A DNA stretch of 64,000 bases from JALZMG01 sp963844175. Its GTDB lineage: Bacteria > Actinomycetota > Acidimicrobiia > Acidimicrobiales > Ilumatobacteraceae. The stretch lies in contig CAWJNE010000022.1 in NCBI GenBank assembly GCA_963844175.1, positions 186,001 through 250,000 on the forward strand. Direction: 5' to 3'. This document shows, piece by piece, positions 7,771 to 16,593 of the stretch. The stretch's first letter is position 1. The number at the start of each line of letters is the position of its first letter. Made by a program: the position numbers and the translations under genes. The notes beneath the pieces are model-generated. The model was given only the letters and a program-made list of their open reading frames with translations, was not told where the DNA came from and did not search any database.

Positions 7771-9779
7771 TACTTCGCTCGAGTCTGACCGCGGCGCGGC
7801 GCCAGCTTCTCGGTGAACCAGTCCAGGATGATCTCGCCGCGCATCCGGCGGTGCACCGGCGAACCGGACCGTGACAGCTCATGGCTCTCGGCCGGGAACC
7901 GGTAGAACGTCACGTCCTTGCCGAGCAGGCGGAGGGCCACGAACAACTCCTCGGCCTGACCGATGGGGCACCGCAGGTCCTGCTCCGAGTGGATCAGCAG
8001 CATCGGCACGTCGATGTCACGTACATGGCGGACCGGCGAGATGCGGGCGTACTCGTCAGGATCGTCGAGGTAAGTCGGGCCGTGCTCGACACGGAAGACC
8101 GTGCCGATGTCGCTGCTCCACTCCTCGGAGATCATGTTGTTCACGGCCCGCTCGCTGCAGATGGCGGCGAACCGGTCGCCGTGGAGACCGGCCAGCAGTG
8201 TCGCCATGTAGCCGCCGTAGCTCCCCCCGAGCATCCCGACCCGCTTCGGGTCGCAGAACCGGTAGCGGGCCAGCGCGGCGTCGAGCACGGCCAACACATC
8301 GTCCACGTCGACCGAACCCCACCCCGTGCCCGGGGCGACGGGGTGCTTGGGGCCCAGGATCGACTGGCCCCACGCGGTGTCGCGGCCGCTGCCGCCGCGC
8401 GGGTTGCACATCAGCACGACGAACCCGGCCGCCGCCTGCATCTGGGCCTCGTCGAAGAACGTCTCGCCGTACTGGGTGAAGGGACCTCCGTGCACGTTGA
8501 CCAGCACCGGGTACTTGCGGCGTGACTCGAAGCCCGCCGGCCGCATGATCCACGCGTCGATCTCGTCGGTGCCGTCGGTCGTCGGAACGGCGAACCGCTC
8601 CCACCCGAGAAAGCTCTCGGTCACGTCCGTCACGGGACCCTCGAGCGTGACGATCTCCGCTGGGTGGGCGACGGTCGAGCGAGCCATCACGATGCGACCC
8701 CCGGCGGCGTCGAAGCCATGGATGGTCATCGGCCCGCTGGTCAGCGCCTCGGGAGCGGCGGACCCGTCGGCGGCCAGCCGATACAGGTGGGTCGCGCCGC
8801 GATCCTCGGCGGTGGCCAGCAGCGTGTCGTCGTCCAGCCACAGGGGCGCCCGGCTCCCGGCCGTCGTCTCGAACGTGCGGTCCAGCCCGCTCGAGATCCA
8901 GCGGTGTTCGCCCCCGTCGAGGGAGATCACGCCGGTGCGCATGTTCTGGGGGTAGGTCGTCGGGTCGTCGGCACCCAGGAAGGCCACGCAGGTGCCGTCG
9001 GGCGACACGGCCGGGAGGTGGTACACGCCGGTCTGCTTGGTGAGGGCGCGGATCGTCCCGTCCAGCGGCACGACGTACAGGTCCTCGCACAGATCGCGGT
9101 CCCAGGTGTCGTGGCGGGCGGCGGCCGTGACCACGCCCGAGGAGTCGGCCAGCCAAGCGACCCCGCCGTGCTGGAACGGGCCGGGGGTCAGGTCCCGCGG
9201 CTTGCCGGTGCCGTCGCTGGCAACCACGAAGATGTGGTTGGGGCGGTCGAACACCCACCCCTCGTTGTCCAGCCGGCTGAAGAACCGATCGATCTTGCGT
9301 GGCGACTGCCAACGCTCGTCCTCGGCCTCGTAACGCGCGTCGCGAGCCCGGCTGGTGAACGCCAGCCAGCGCCCATCGGGCGACCACTGCAGGTCGGACG
9401 CGCCGTCGGGCATGGTGGCGACCGTGCGCACCTCGCCGGGACCGTCGACGGGGAGCACGTGGATCGTCGTCTCGTGGTCCTTCTCGCCGCGGCTCGAGGC
9501 GAAGGCCAGCCACCGACCGTCGGGTGACCACTGCGGGTCCCGGTCGCGAGGGCCGGCCGTGATCGGCGCCGGATCGCCGCGTCCGGCGAGCCAGATGCGC
9601 GCCGTGGTGGTGTTGCGCTCCAGGTCGATCGTTGCGACGACGAAGGCGATGCGCTCTCCGTCCGGGCTGACCGCCGGCGATCCGGCGGTGGATCGTCCGT
9701 CGAGCAGGCGGGTGGCGACTCCGCGGTGGGGCGAGATCGGCTCCGGTTCGTGATCAGTCACGACAGCGAGGGTAGTCAT
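7770..9779 (-). CDS. S9-family prolyl oligopeptidase / acylaminoacyl peptidase
   Basis: A 669-aa protein. The N-terminal two thirds is a beta-propeller built from WD40-like repeats (recurring SPDGRWLAF / SPDGERIAF units). The C-terminal alpha/beta hydrolase domain carries the Ser nucleophile in GMLGGSYGGYMATL, Asp in HSEQDLRCP and His in PAESHELSRSG. Such enzymes cut short peptides or remove blocked N-terminal residues in the cytoplasm; I see no signal peptide. The start at ATG 9777-9779 is supported by the absence of coding pattern upstream, where a border-element remnant lies. Confidence 0.92.
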   Translation of the reverse strand: MTTLAVVTDHEPEPISPHRGVATRLLDGRSTAGSPAVSPDGERIAFVVATIDLERNTTTARIWLAGRGDPAPITAGPRDRDPQWSPDGRWLAFASSRGEKDHETTIHVLPVDGPGEVRTVATMPDGASDLQWSPDGRWLAFTSRARDARYEAEDERWQSPRKIDRFFSRLDNEGWVFDRPNHIFVVASDGTGKPRDLTPGPFQHGGVAWLADSSGVVTAAARHDTWDRDLCEDLYVVPLDGTIRALTKQTGVYHLPAVSPDGTCVAFLGADDPTTYPQNMRTGVISLDGGEHRWISSGLDRTFETTAGSRAPLWLDDDTLLATAEDRGATHLYRLAADGSAAPEALTSGPMTIHGFDAAGGRIVMARSTVAHPAEIVTLEGPVTDVTESFLGWERFAVPTTDGTDEIDAWIMRPAGFESRRKYPVLVNVHGGPFTQYGETFFDEAQMQAAAGFVVLMCNPRGGSGRDTAWGQSILGPKHPVAPGTGWGSVDVDDVLAVLDAALARYRFCDPKRVGMLGGSYGGYMATLLAGLHGDRFAAICSERAVNNMISEEWSSDIGTVFRVEHGPTYLDDPDEYARISPVRHVRDIDVPMLLIHSEQDLRCPIGQAEELFVALRLLGKDVTFYRFPAESHELSRSGSPVHRRMRGEIILDWFTEKLAPRRGQTRAK

Positions 9780-9780
9780 G

Positions 9781-9817
9781 CGCTCGCGCGCCGTCGCCGG
9801 GCCGCGAAGCGAGCCAT
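9781..9817. repeat. Short border-element remnant
   Basis: CGCTCGCGCGCCG...CGAAGCGAGCCATCA is the inverted terminal part of the type-2 element (compare the GCGAAGCGAGCCATCG end at 44098-44181). It fills the gap between the peptidase start and the SDR stop. Confidence 0.45.
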
Positions 9818-10614
9818 CAACCGAGGATGCGGGCCTGCAGCTTGCGCATTCCGGCCAACCAGCGGTCCGGGTCGTCGGCCTTGCGGCGCATGTAGTCCTG
9901 GACCTCGGGGTGCGGGAGGATCAGGAACCGCTCCTCGGCGATGGCGTCGGCGACGACGTCGGCCACCTGCTCCGGTTCGAGCACCACGCCGGCGGAGCGA
10001 ACGACCTGGGTGCCGCCCCCGCCGAGCGCCGGGTCGTCGCCGGCGCGGAGCATCTCGGTGTTCACGCCCTGCGGACACAGGCAGCTCACCCGCAGGCCGC
10101 GCGCTCCGTAGGTCACAGCCAGCCACTCGGCGAAGGCGACCGCCGCCCGCTTGGTGAGCGTGTACGGCGCCGAACCGATCTGCAGCAGCACTCCGGCGGC
10201 CGACGCCGTCGAGCAGAAGTACCCCTCGCCGCGGGCCAGCCAGCCGCCGATGAGGTGCTTGGCCGCCCAGCGGTGGGCGTTCACGTTGACGTCAAAGGCC
10301 TGCTGCCAGGACTCCTCGGGCGTGTCGAGGTCGGTGCCGCCGCCGATGCCGGCGTTGGCGAAGAACAGGTCGACCGGGCCGAACGCCTCCTCAGCGCGGG
10401 CAATCAGGTCGACGTTGCCCTGCTCGGTCGAGATGTCGACCGTGACGCCGATCGCCTGAGGCAGCTCGGCGACGACTGCAGCGACGTCACCCACGTCGGC
10501 GACGACGACGCGAGCTCCGCCGGCAGCGAACCGCCTGGCCAGCGCGGCGCCGATGCCGCGGGCCGCTCCGGTGACGACGACGTTGCGATCAGCGAGGTCC
10601 ATCGCGCCGACCAT
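9817..10614 (-). CDS. Short-chain dehydrogenase/reductase
   Basis: A 265-aa classical SDR. The cofactor motif TGAARGIG (about residues 16-23) is followed by acidic VVADVGDV, which favours NAD(H). The structural motif is FFANAG. The catalytic Ser-Tyr-Lys is in CSTASAAGVLLQIGSAPYTLTK. The tail MRRKADDPDRWLAGMRKLQ is typical of actinobacterial SDRs of unknown substrate. The start may be the Met at residue 5 (MDLADRN), which fits the family better than the listed ATG. It follows the S9 peptidase only in reverse order on the same strand; joint transcription is possible but not shown. Confidence 0.88.
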   Translation of the reverse strand: MVGAMDLADRNVVVTGAARGIGAALARRFAAGGARVVVADVGDVAAVVAELPQAIGVTVDISTEQGNVDLIARAEEAFGPVDLFFANAGIGGGTDLDTPEESWQQAFDVNVNAHRWAAKHLIGGWLARGEGYFCSTASAAGVLLQIGSAPYTLTKRAAVAFAEWLAVTYGARGLRVSCLCPQGVNTEMLRAGDDPALGGGGTQVVRSAGVVLEPEQVADVVADAIAEERFLILPHPEVQDYMRRKADDPDRWLAGMRKLQARILG

Positions 10615-10712
10615 ACGGCCGGGAGGCCGTTGCCGTATTCCCGTCGCCGTCGTGACATCGGCCGCACCATTCGCCGCCCGCGCACCCGGCGCGCCAGCTA
10701 CCGTGTTCGAGG

Positions 10713-10901
10713 ATGACGGACGAGCTGACGAGGGACGTGCACGATGCCACCCACGACGCCGTGATCGCGGACGCGCTCACAGTGATCGATGAGGCGCTCG
10801 GTCGCATGATGGCCCGCGAGCTCGTGTCGTCCGGCGAGGTCGCCGACGTCCTGCTCGACGTGCGCACGCTGCTCACGTCCGCGTCGCACGAACCCGTCTG
10901 A
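10713..10901 (+). CDS. Hypothetical 62-aa acidic protein
   Basis: I do not recognise a family. The 62-residue product is all-helical in appearance (MTDELTRDVHDATHDAVI...) and rich in Asp, Ala and Leu, with no Cys and no membrane segment. Third-position GC is high, as in neighbouring real genes, and the ATG lies in a divergent gap after the SDR start (99 bp). The opposite-strand frames here lie beyond the 3-prime end of the dioxygenase gene. I judge it probably coding. Confidence 0.5.
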   Translation: MTDELTRDVHDATHDAVIADALTVIDEALGRMMARELVSSGEVADVLLDVRTLLTSASHEPV

Positions 10902-10929
10902 CGCTCCGCCGCCCCACCAGCGCGTCCCG

Positions 10930-11940
10930 TCAGGGCGCGCGCTGCGGGGGGCCGGGCGGGCGCCCCCCTCCGCCACCGGGAGGCGCACCGGCGCCGCCGA
11001 CCCCGCCCGTCGATGTCGCCGTCGGGTCGACCGGGACGGTGAGCTCGACGGTGTACCCGCTGGTCACGTCGCCGTCGACGGAACCGAGCTGGGCGGCACC
11101 GGCATCGTCGCCGAACACGTTGTCGCTCTGCAGCGTCAGCTGCGCCATGTTCTCCACGCTCTGCTCGTACCCGGCCGTGGTGTAGACCTCGTCGCAGGCG
11201 TCCTGGGGGAGCGCCACCTGGGACGTGGCGATGCGGGTGCCGCCGCCGGTCGCCGCAGCGAGGTTCTCGTAGACCTCGAAATGCAGGTGCGGCCAGCGTC
11301 CGGAGTAGGCGGCCGGGAAGATGCTGTCGAACGTGACCCGCCCGCTGGCGTCGGCCTCCTGCACACCGCGGAGGTAGTTCTCTCCTTCGACGTCCTCCGA
11401 GTACAGGGAGTACCGACCCTCGCGGTCGCAGTGCCAGAGGTAGACGGCAGCGCCACCCAGCGTGGCGCAGTTGCCCGTGGTGTCGAGCAGGATCAGGTTG
11501 ATCGTCAGGGGGATCCCCTCGGCGACCGTCGATGAAGATCCGAAGCTGGATCGGATGTCCTGGCGCACCACACCGCTCTCGGTGAGGACGTTGGGCCCGT
11601 TGGATCCGTCGCCGGGGTAGGGGCCAGCGGTCTCCTCCGGGATCGGGGCGCACTGCGTGGTCCCGTCGGCCTCCGCCGTCGTCGCTGCGCTGCTGTCGAC
11701 GGTCGTCGTCCCGCCCGTGCTCGGCGTGGAGGTCGACCCCGACGTGCCGGGCGCCGCGCTCGTCGAGCTCGACGAGGACGTGTCGCCCCCGCAGCTCGCC
11801 AGGACAGCGGCACCGGCCACGCCGAACAGCTGGAGCACCCGGCGCCGATCGAGCAGCCGGGGGAGGTCGTGGGCCAGTCCGAGGTCGTGGTCGTCGTCGT
11901 GGTCGCGGTTCACGAGGGGCATCACACCATCGGTGGCCAT
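10930..11940 (-). CDS. Exported intradiol ring-cleavage dioxygenase-like lipoprotein
   Basis: A 336-aa protein. The N-terminus has a Tat-like RRRVLQLFGVAGAAVLASCG with lipobox LASC, so it is probably exported folded and lipid-anchored. A Ser/Thr/Gly-rich linker follows. The dioxygenase domain shows ETAGPYPGDGS, VYLWHCDREGRYSLYS and GRWPHLHFEVYE, supplying the Tyr/His iron ligands of the family. The C-terminal Gly/Pro-rich tail is low complexity. Exported members of this family exist widely in actinobacteria with undefined aromatic substrates. The gene lies 44 bp downstream of the wax ester synthase on the same strand. Confidence 0.85.
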   Translation of the reverse strand: MATDGVMPLVNRDHDDDHDLGLAHDLPRLLDRRRVLQLFGVAGAAVLASCGGDTSSSSSTSAAPGTSGSTSTPSTGGTTTVDSSAATTAEADGTTQCAPIPEETAGPYPGDGSNGPNVLTESGVVRQDIRSSFGSSSTVAEGIPLTINLILLDTTGNCATLGGAAVYLWHCDREGRYSLYSEDVEGENYLRGVQEADASGRVTFDSIFPAAYSGRWPHLHFEVYENLAAATGGGTRIATSQVALPQDACDEVYTTAGYEQSVENMAQLTLQSDNVFGDDAGAAQLGSVDGDVTSGYTVELTVPVDPTATSTGGVGGAGAPPGGGGGRPPGPPQRAP

Positions 11941-11984
11941 GGTCGACCTGGGAAGGACCTGTGAGCTTGCCGAGGGCGATGGGC

Positions 11985-13367
11985 TCAGGCGCGGATCAGG
12001 TCCTTGAACGAGCGCTCGATCAGCTTGGCCAGCAGTGCCGGCTCGGTCACTGCGGCTGCATCGACGTTCATCCCCATGTCCAGGCTGCCGAGGTATGACA
12101 GCAGCGTCAGGTTGAACGCCACGCCGGCCAGGGGCCCGATCGGGTAGTTGTGCAGCAGCTGGGCGCCGCAGATGTACATCGGCACGGGCGCACCGCGCAC
12201 GTTGGAGGTGGCGAAGTCGACCGTCTGCGCCTGCTGGCGGGCCAGCCGGGTGACGAGCGTGGTCGGCAGCGCCGCGGCCACGGCGGCCAAGGTCTCCAGC
12301 GATGCGCCTCCATCGCCGCCACCGCGGGCGGCGTCGGAGAGCTGCTGGATCAAGAGGAACCGCTCGGCGATCGGCATCTCGCCGGCCGGGACGAGCATGC
12401 GGGCGAGCGAGAAGGCGTTGGCGCCGGACGACTCGGTGCGCGTGCTGACCGCCATCGAAGCGCGCAGCACGTCGACCGGTTCGCCCAGCTCGCGGTGGTA
12501 GCGCGACGCAGCCTCCGTCGCCGCGGTGAGGAACGCGGTGTTGAGGGTCCCGCCGAGACGCTTGGCCGCGTCCTTGGTCTCGCGGAACGGCGCGGTGGCG
12601 ACCTCGAGGTGTCGCTTCAGGCTGCGCCGGGTCCACAGCGGCGAATGCGCCTGCTCGGTGTCCGAGAGCTGGGTGGCCACGGCGCGCACGGCTTCGATGG
12701 CGGCCGTTCCGGCCGACGGGATGGAGACTGGGTCGGCGAGCAGGTCGCGCACCTGCTTGACGACACCGATCGGCAACCGGAGCCCGCCGACGATCAGGTC
12801 GCGCACGGCTTCCGCGCCCGACGGCGACGGTGGCCCACCGACCGGGCCGTCGTCGCTGCGGTCGACGGCCTCGGGGCCGGCGGCATCGCGCTCGAAGTCG
12901 AGGTACTGCAGGGACATCTGCACGCCGCCGACACCGTCGGTGATGGTGTGGTGCATCTTCTGCACGAGCGCCGCCTTGCCGCCCCGCAGCCCCTCGACGA
13001 CGATGAACTGCCACAGCGGTCGGGTCCGGTCGAACGGGTCGACGACGGCCAGCGTCGCCAGGTCGAGCAGCTGGCGCAGGTTCCCCGGCTTGGCCAGGGC
13101 GATCCGCCGCACGTGGTAGTCGATCTCGAAATCCGGGTCGTCGACCCACAGCGGCGCCGAGAGGTTCGCCGGGGTCGGCTGCACGCGCCACCCAAGCCGT
13201 GGCACGGCGGCGATCGCTCGTTCCATCCGCGCTCGCAGCCGGTCGAAATCCGGCGGGCGATCGAGCACCGTGACGTTCCCGAACGTGGACGACAGGTGCG
13301 GGTCCTTCTCGAGGCGCCACATCAGCCCCTCGGCGTCGCTCATCCTCCGTTCGTCGGTATCGGCCAC
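11985..13367 (-). CDS. Wax ester synthase / diacylglycerol acyltransferase (WS/DGAT)
   Basis: A 460-aa protein. It has the condensing motif HHTITDG (His139, His140, Asp144), the PLW motif (DRTRPLWQFIV) and the later TSNVRGAPVPMYICG typical of the family. WS/DGAT enzymes move an acyl group from acyl-CoA to a fatty alcohol or diacylglycerol at the membrane, giving storage wax or triacylglycerol. The N-terminus MSDAEGLMWRLEKDP shows that a start at residue 9 is also possible. Its presence agrees with the many acyl-CoA enzymes in the window. The dioxygenase lies downstream in the same direction. Confidence 0.92.
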   Translation of the reverse strand: MADTDERRMSDAEGLMWRLEKDPHLSSTFGNVTVLDRPPDFDRLRARMERAIAAVPRLGWRVQPTPANLSAPLWVDDPDFEIDYHVRRIALAKPGNLRQLLDLATLAVVDPFDRTRPLWQFIVVEGLRGGKAALVQKMHHTITDGVGGVQMSLQYLDFERDAAGPEAVDRSDDGPVGGPPSPSGAEAVRDLIVGGLRLPIGVVKQVRDLLADPVSIPSAGTAAIEAVRAVATQLSDTEQAHSPLWTRRSLKRHLEVATAPFRETKDAAKRLGGTLNTAFLTAATEAASRYHRELGEPVDVLRASMAVSTRTESSGANAFSLARMLVPAGEMPIAERFLLIQQLSDAARGGGDGGASLETLAAVAAALPTTLVTRLARQQAQTVDFATSNVRGAPVPMYICGAQLLHNYPIGPLAGVAFNLTLLSYLGSLDMGMNVDAAAVTEPALLAKLIERSFKDLIRA

Positions 13368-13423
13368 CGGCCGAGCATCTCACACGGCGTGTATCAGCGG
13401 TGCCCCGACCGGCTCACGACGAC

Positions 13424-13597
13424 ATGAGCGAACTGCTGACACGGGTCGCCCGCCTGGACGATGTGTCCGGCGAGCTGGCGTGGCGGCGCGCACAGCGGGA
13501 CGCACGCGGCCGACTCCTCGGACGTCACCGGGTTCGCCGGCGGCTGCGCCCGATGGCGGTCCCCCGGCCGTTCGACGACCCGCCCGCCGTCGCCTGA
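13424..13597 (+). CDS. Hypothetical 57-aa basic protein
   Basis: I do not recognise the product. It begins MSELLTRVARLDDVSGELAW and continues Arg-rich, with no membrane segment. Support comes from its place in a 240-bp gap between divergent and convergent neighbours, and from a hairpin whose stem contains both its stop and that of the facing DsbA-like gene. Third-position GC is high but so is that of the whole region, so it may be spurious. Confidence 0.4.
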   Translation: MSELLTRVARLDDVSGELAWRRAQRDARGRLLGRHRVRRRLRPMAVPRPFDDPPAVA

Positions 13598-13612
13598 GCG
13601 TCGCCCGCTCAG
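13594..13612. terminator. Short hairpin spanning two convergent stop codons
   Basis: CTGAGCG (13594-13600) and CGCTCAG (13606-13612) form a 7-bp stem with a 5-nt loop. The left arm includes the TGA of the 57-aa ORF and the right arm the stop of the DsbA-like gene. Confidence 0.45.
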
Positions 13613-14208
13613 CGCGGGATCGACGTGTGCTTGAACTCGTTCAGCAGCGGCCAGCTCACCTGGTCGAGCACCCGCTCGACCGTCGACACGGCCAGCTCGG
13701 CGTCGCCACCGGCCACGTCGAGCAGGCGCACGAACACGGCACGATCGTCGACGACGAAGGTCGGGACGCCCCACACGTTGTGCGATTCGACGAACCCGGT
13801 GTGCTCCTTCTCGATCGTCGACAACGCTGAACCGGTGTCGACGGTGGCCCACGCCGCGTCGACGTCGACGCCGGTCGACGCCAGCGCTGCCGTCAGTGCG
13901 TCGCGCTGGCGCAGGTCACCGGCGGCAACGTGGCGATGCTCGAAGATGGCCTGGTGGACGTCGAGGAAGTGGTCAGGCTGCGTGTCCCGCACGGCGATGG
14001 CCAGCTGGAGCGCCAGGAGGCCCGAATCGATCTCCGGCTGCTCCCACACCGGCGTCCCGCCCTCCTCGACGTGGGCCTGGCCGAGGGAGAACGGCAGGAA
14101 CGTGACCTCCCAGTCCGCTCCCGCCCGCAGGCCGGTGATCACGTGATCGTGGGCGATCCGGGCGTACGGGCAGCGGTAGTCGAAGGTGATGGAGAAGATT
14201 CGGGTCAC
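13609..14208 (-). CDS. DsbA/FrnE-like thioredoxin-fold protein
   Basis: A 199-aa protein of the DsbA-like family. It begins VTRIFSITFDYRCPYARIAHDH. The active-site position reads CPYA rather than CxxC, so only one Cys is present, and a simple disulfide-exchange role is doubtful. The cis-proline segment NVWGVPTFVV is conserved. Single-Cys members include glutathione/mycothiol-dependent isomerases and transferases. The GTG at 14208 is taken because it places the domain at residue 1; the longer frame runs through the PAP2 gene. The PAP2 gene precedes it on the same strand. Confidence 0.82.
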   Translation of the reverse strand: MTRIFSITFDYRCPYARIAHDHVITGLRAGADWEVTFLPFSLGQAHVEEGGTPVWEQPEIDSGLLALQLAIAVRDTQPDHFLDVHQAIFEHRHVAAGDLRQRDALTAALASTGVDVDAAWATVDTGSALSTIEKEHTGFVESHNVWGVPTFVVDDRAVFVRLLDVAGGDAELAVSTVERVLDQVSWPLLNEFKHTSIPR

Positions 14209-14231
14209 AGGATCCTCAACGCCCCGGGTGG

Positions 14232-14849
14232 TCAGCGGATTCCCAGGGCGCGCAGGACGCGCACCGCAGCGAGGCCGAGCACCCCGCCGACGGCCATCCC
14301 AGCGACGACGTCGGACGGGTGGTGGATCCGCACGTAGGCCCGGCTCGTGGCCACCGTGACGGCGATGCCCCACCAGAGCGGTGCCGACCGCCGACCGTCC
14401 CACGCCGTGAGGACCGTGGCCGTGAAGGCGGCGGCGCTGGCGTGGCCCGAGGGGAACGCCGACGTCGACGGCTTCCGGACGGGGTAGCGGGGGTCGCCGT
14501 GCACGGTGGGGCGAGGGCGGCGGAAGATCCGCTTGAGCCCCTGGTTGACGAGCAGGCTCTCCACCCCGAGCGCGGCGGCGAGCGCCGGCACCTGGTCGGC
14601 GCGGCGCTCGCTCGTCAGCCCGCGAGCGGTGTTCGTGAGGTGCCAGACGAGGCTGAAGTCGCCCAGGCGCGACGCCGACACGAACACGACGTCGGCCGCC
14701 CGGTGGCCGCGCAGTCGTTCGAGCGCGCTGTCGATCCGCCGGTCGAAGGCGGCGATCGTCGGACCGAGTGACCGGCGCCCCGGCGCCGCCGACGGCGACG
14801 GGATCGGTGGTGCGTCGCTGTCGGCCCCTCCGACCAGGTCCGTCGTCAC
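14232..14849 (-). CDS. PAP2-family membrane phosphatase
   Basis: A 205-aa protein with all three PAP2 phosphatase motifs: KRIFRRPRP (KxxxxxxRP), PSGHAS, and SRAYVRIHHPSDVVAG (SRxxxxxHxxxD). Hydrophobic helices surround them. Such enzymes dephosphorylate lipid phosphates such as phosphatidate or undecaprenyl pyrophosphate at the membrane. The GTG start at 14849 overlaps the stop of the RecB-like gene (GTGA), which suggests translational coupling. The N-terminal 30 residues are Pro/Ser-rich and disordered. Confidence 0.88.
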   Translation of the reverse strand: MTTDLVGGADSDAPPIPSPSAAPGRRSLGPTIAAFDRRIDSALERLRGHRAADVVFVSASRLGDFSLVWHLTNTARGLTSERRADQVPALAAALGVESLLVNQGLKRIFRRPRPTVHGDPRYPVRKPSTSAFPSGHASAAAFTATVLTAWDGRRSAPLWWGIAVTVATSRAYVRIHHPSDVVAGMAVGGVLGLAAVRVLRALGIR

Positions 14850-15703
14850 GCGCCGGCTGCGCCGACGAGCAACGCGTCGCGCGTGTGGGGCGCCTCTGCG
14901 TCGGCACGTTCGGGGTCGCCACCGAAGCTGGGGCACCACGTCTGATAACCGCACGATTGGCACCGGGCGCTGGGTCGGGGCCGGAAGTCGCCGGTGGCGC
15001 AGGCCCGCTCCACGGCCTGCCACACCGCGTGCGTCCGGGTGGTGATGAACCGCACCGACTGCGCGGACGGCACGGCCTCGATCGTCTCGCCGCTGCTGAG
15101 GTACATCAGCCGGATCACGGCCGGGCGGCGACCGAGGACCTGCTCGCACAGGAACGAGTAGAAGTGCACGCCGGCCAGGCTCTTCTGCTCCCAGTTCAGC
15201 GAAGGAGCGCGACCGGTCTTGTAGTCCGTCACGACCAGCTCGCCGTCGCGCAGCTCGAGGCGGTCGATGATGCCGCGCAAGGAGAGCGACCCGACAGCTG
15301 CGCTGAGGCGCAGCTCCAGACCGATCGGCTGCACCGCCCGCGGGTCCTCCATCGTGAGGTACCGGTCGACCAGCACCCGGCACTCGTCGTCGAACGTGGC
15401 CGTCGCCTCGCCGTCGAGCTCGAGCGCGATGTAGTCGGGGTCGCTGCGGAACTCCTGGCGGGCGACGTCGAGGCTCTGGTGGAAGCGGTCGGCGGTGCGC
15501 TCCGCCGGCGGGGCCGAGAACGCCAGCTCCAGCGCCCGGTGGACGAGCGAGCCACGCGTGGCATGGATGGAGGGCGCGTCGGCGAGGCGCTGGATGCTGG
15601 AGAACCGGAAGGCCAGCGGACACGAGGTGAACGACTCGACCCTGCTGGGGGACAGACCGGTCGGCACCTCGAACATGCCGCCATCGTACGACGGGGGTGT
15701 CAC
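14846..15703 (-). CDS. RecB-like PD-(D/E)XK nuclease with four-Cys cluster
   Basis: A 285-aa protein of the RecB/AddB C-terminal nuclease family (PDDEXK_1). GSLVHRALELAF is the family GxxxHxxLE motif. RGIIDRLELRDGELVVTDYKTG carries the Asp and the D-Y-K catalytic set. One Cys near residue 28 (SFTSCPLAF) and the C-terminal CQSCGYQTWC can ligate an Fe-S cluster, as in AddB/Cas4-like nucleases. A DNA repair or processing role is likely. Starts at residues 1 and 10 (MFEVPTGLSP) are both possible; the latter fits the family. There are no CRISPR genes nearby. It is coupled to the PAP2 gene. Confidence 0.88.
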   Translation of the reverse strand: MTPPSYDGGMFEVPTGLSPSRVESFTSCPLAFRFSSIQRLADAPSIHATRGSLVHRALELAFSAPPAERTADRFHQSLDVARQEFRSDPDYIALELDGEATATFDDECRVLVDRYLTMEDPRAVQPIGLELRLSAAVGSLSLRGIIDRLELRDGELVVTDYKTGRAPSLNWEQKSLAGVHFYSFLCEQVLGRRPAVIRLMYLSSGETIEAVPSAQSVRFITTRTHAVWQAVERACATGDFRPRPSARCQSCGYQTWCPSFGGDPERADAEAPHTRDALLVGAAGA

Positions 15704-15741
15704 CGCGTCGGGGAGTCCCCTCGCCGACCGGACGAGGACGG

Positions 15742-16593
15742 TCAGGACTGGGCGGCCACGAGGGCGGCGACCCGTGCCGGGTCGGTGAACGGGCCGAAGT
15801 GGTCCAGCTCGGGTACCTCGAGGTACCGGCCGTGCGGCAGCTGCTCAGCGGCCGCCGCAGCGCCGCGAGACGGTTGGTCCGCCTCGATCCGGCCGGAGAT
15901 CACGACGGTCGGGGTCTCGACGGTGGGCAGCCGCTCCCACAACCCGTTCGTCGTGCTCTGCTCGAAGGTTTGCGCCTCGTGCTCGGGCGAGCATTTCAAG
16001 CGGACGCCGTCGCCGTTGGCGGCGAACCCGTACCGCACGTACGCGTCGAGGGCTGCCGGGTCGAACGCGCCCAGGGGCGGCTTCGACGCGTAGTTGGCGA
16101 TCGCCGCCTCGACCGACGGGAACGTGGCTCGGCGGCGGCGGGCGCCGGCGATCAGCGGACTGGGTCCGCCCGCCCGGTCGGGGTCGGGCGCGAACACGAT
16201 CGGCTCGTAGAGGACCAGCCGCTCGAACAGCTCGGGTCGGCGGCCCGCCGCCAGCAGCAGCGCGGCGCCGCCCATCGAGTGGCCGAATCCGATCAGTCGT
16301 CGACCCGACGCCGCTGCGGCCAGGTCGTCGCCGACGGCCAGCGCGTCGTCGCCATAGCCGTTCCAATCGACCGACCAGTCCGGCGGCAACGGCGTGTCCC
16401 CGTGGCCGCGCATGTCGAGTCCGACGACGTGGTATCGGTCGGCCAGGTGAGCGGCCATCGGAAGGTAGGCGCGCCCGTGGAAGCCCGTGGCGTGAGCGAC
16501 CAGCAGCGTCGGCTGGCCGGCCGCGTCCGCGCCGCTCAGTTCGTGGACGGCGACGGAAACGCCGTCGGATGATGCGACGCGCACCAGCGGCAA
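15742..16593 (-). CDS. Alpha/beta hydrolase
   Basis: A 283-aa single-domain hydrolase. The oxyanion region is LVAHATGFHGRAYLP, then LDMRGHGDTPLP, the nucleophile elbow GFGHSMGGAA (Ser106), and a C-terminal ELDHFGPF with the catalytic His. The acid is probably in VISGRIEADQP. The substrate is unknown. The start codon appears to be TTG, immediately after the TGA of the LapA-like gene, so the pair are probably co-translated. An alternative GTG lies a few codons inside. Confidence 0.87.
   Translation of the reverse strand: MPLVRVASSDGVSVAVHELSGADAAGQPTLLVAHATGFHGRAYLPMAAHLADRYHVVGLDMRGHGDTPLPPDWSVDWNGYGDDALAVGDDLAAAASGRRLIGFGHSMGGAALLLAAGRRPELFERLVLYEPIVFAPDPDRAGGPSPLIAGARRRRATFPSVEAAIANYASKPPLGAFDPAALDAYVRYGFAANGDGVRLKCSPEHEAQTFEQSTTNGLWERLPTVETPTVVISGRIEADQPSRGAAAAAEQLPHGRYLEVPELDHFGPFTDPARVAALVAAQS

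Noticed and set aside
10930..13383. An apparent 817-codon fusion of an Arg-rich protein to the dioxygenase
   Set aside because: The upstream part is the wrong frame of the wax ester synthase gene. The dioxygenase has its own ATG and signal peptide at 11940.
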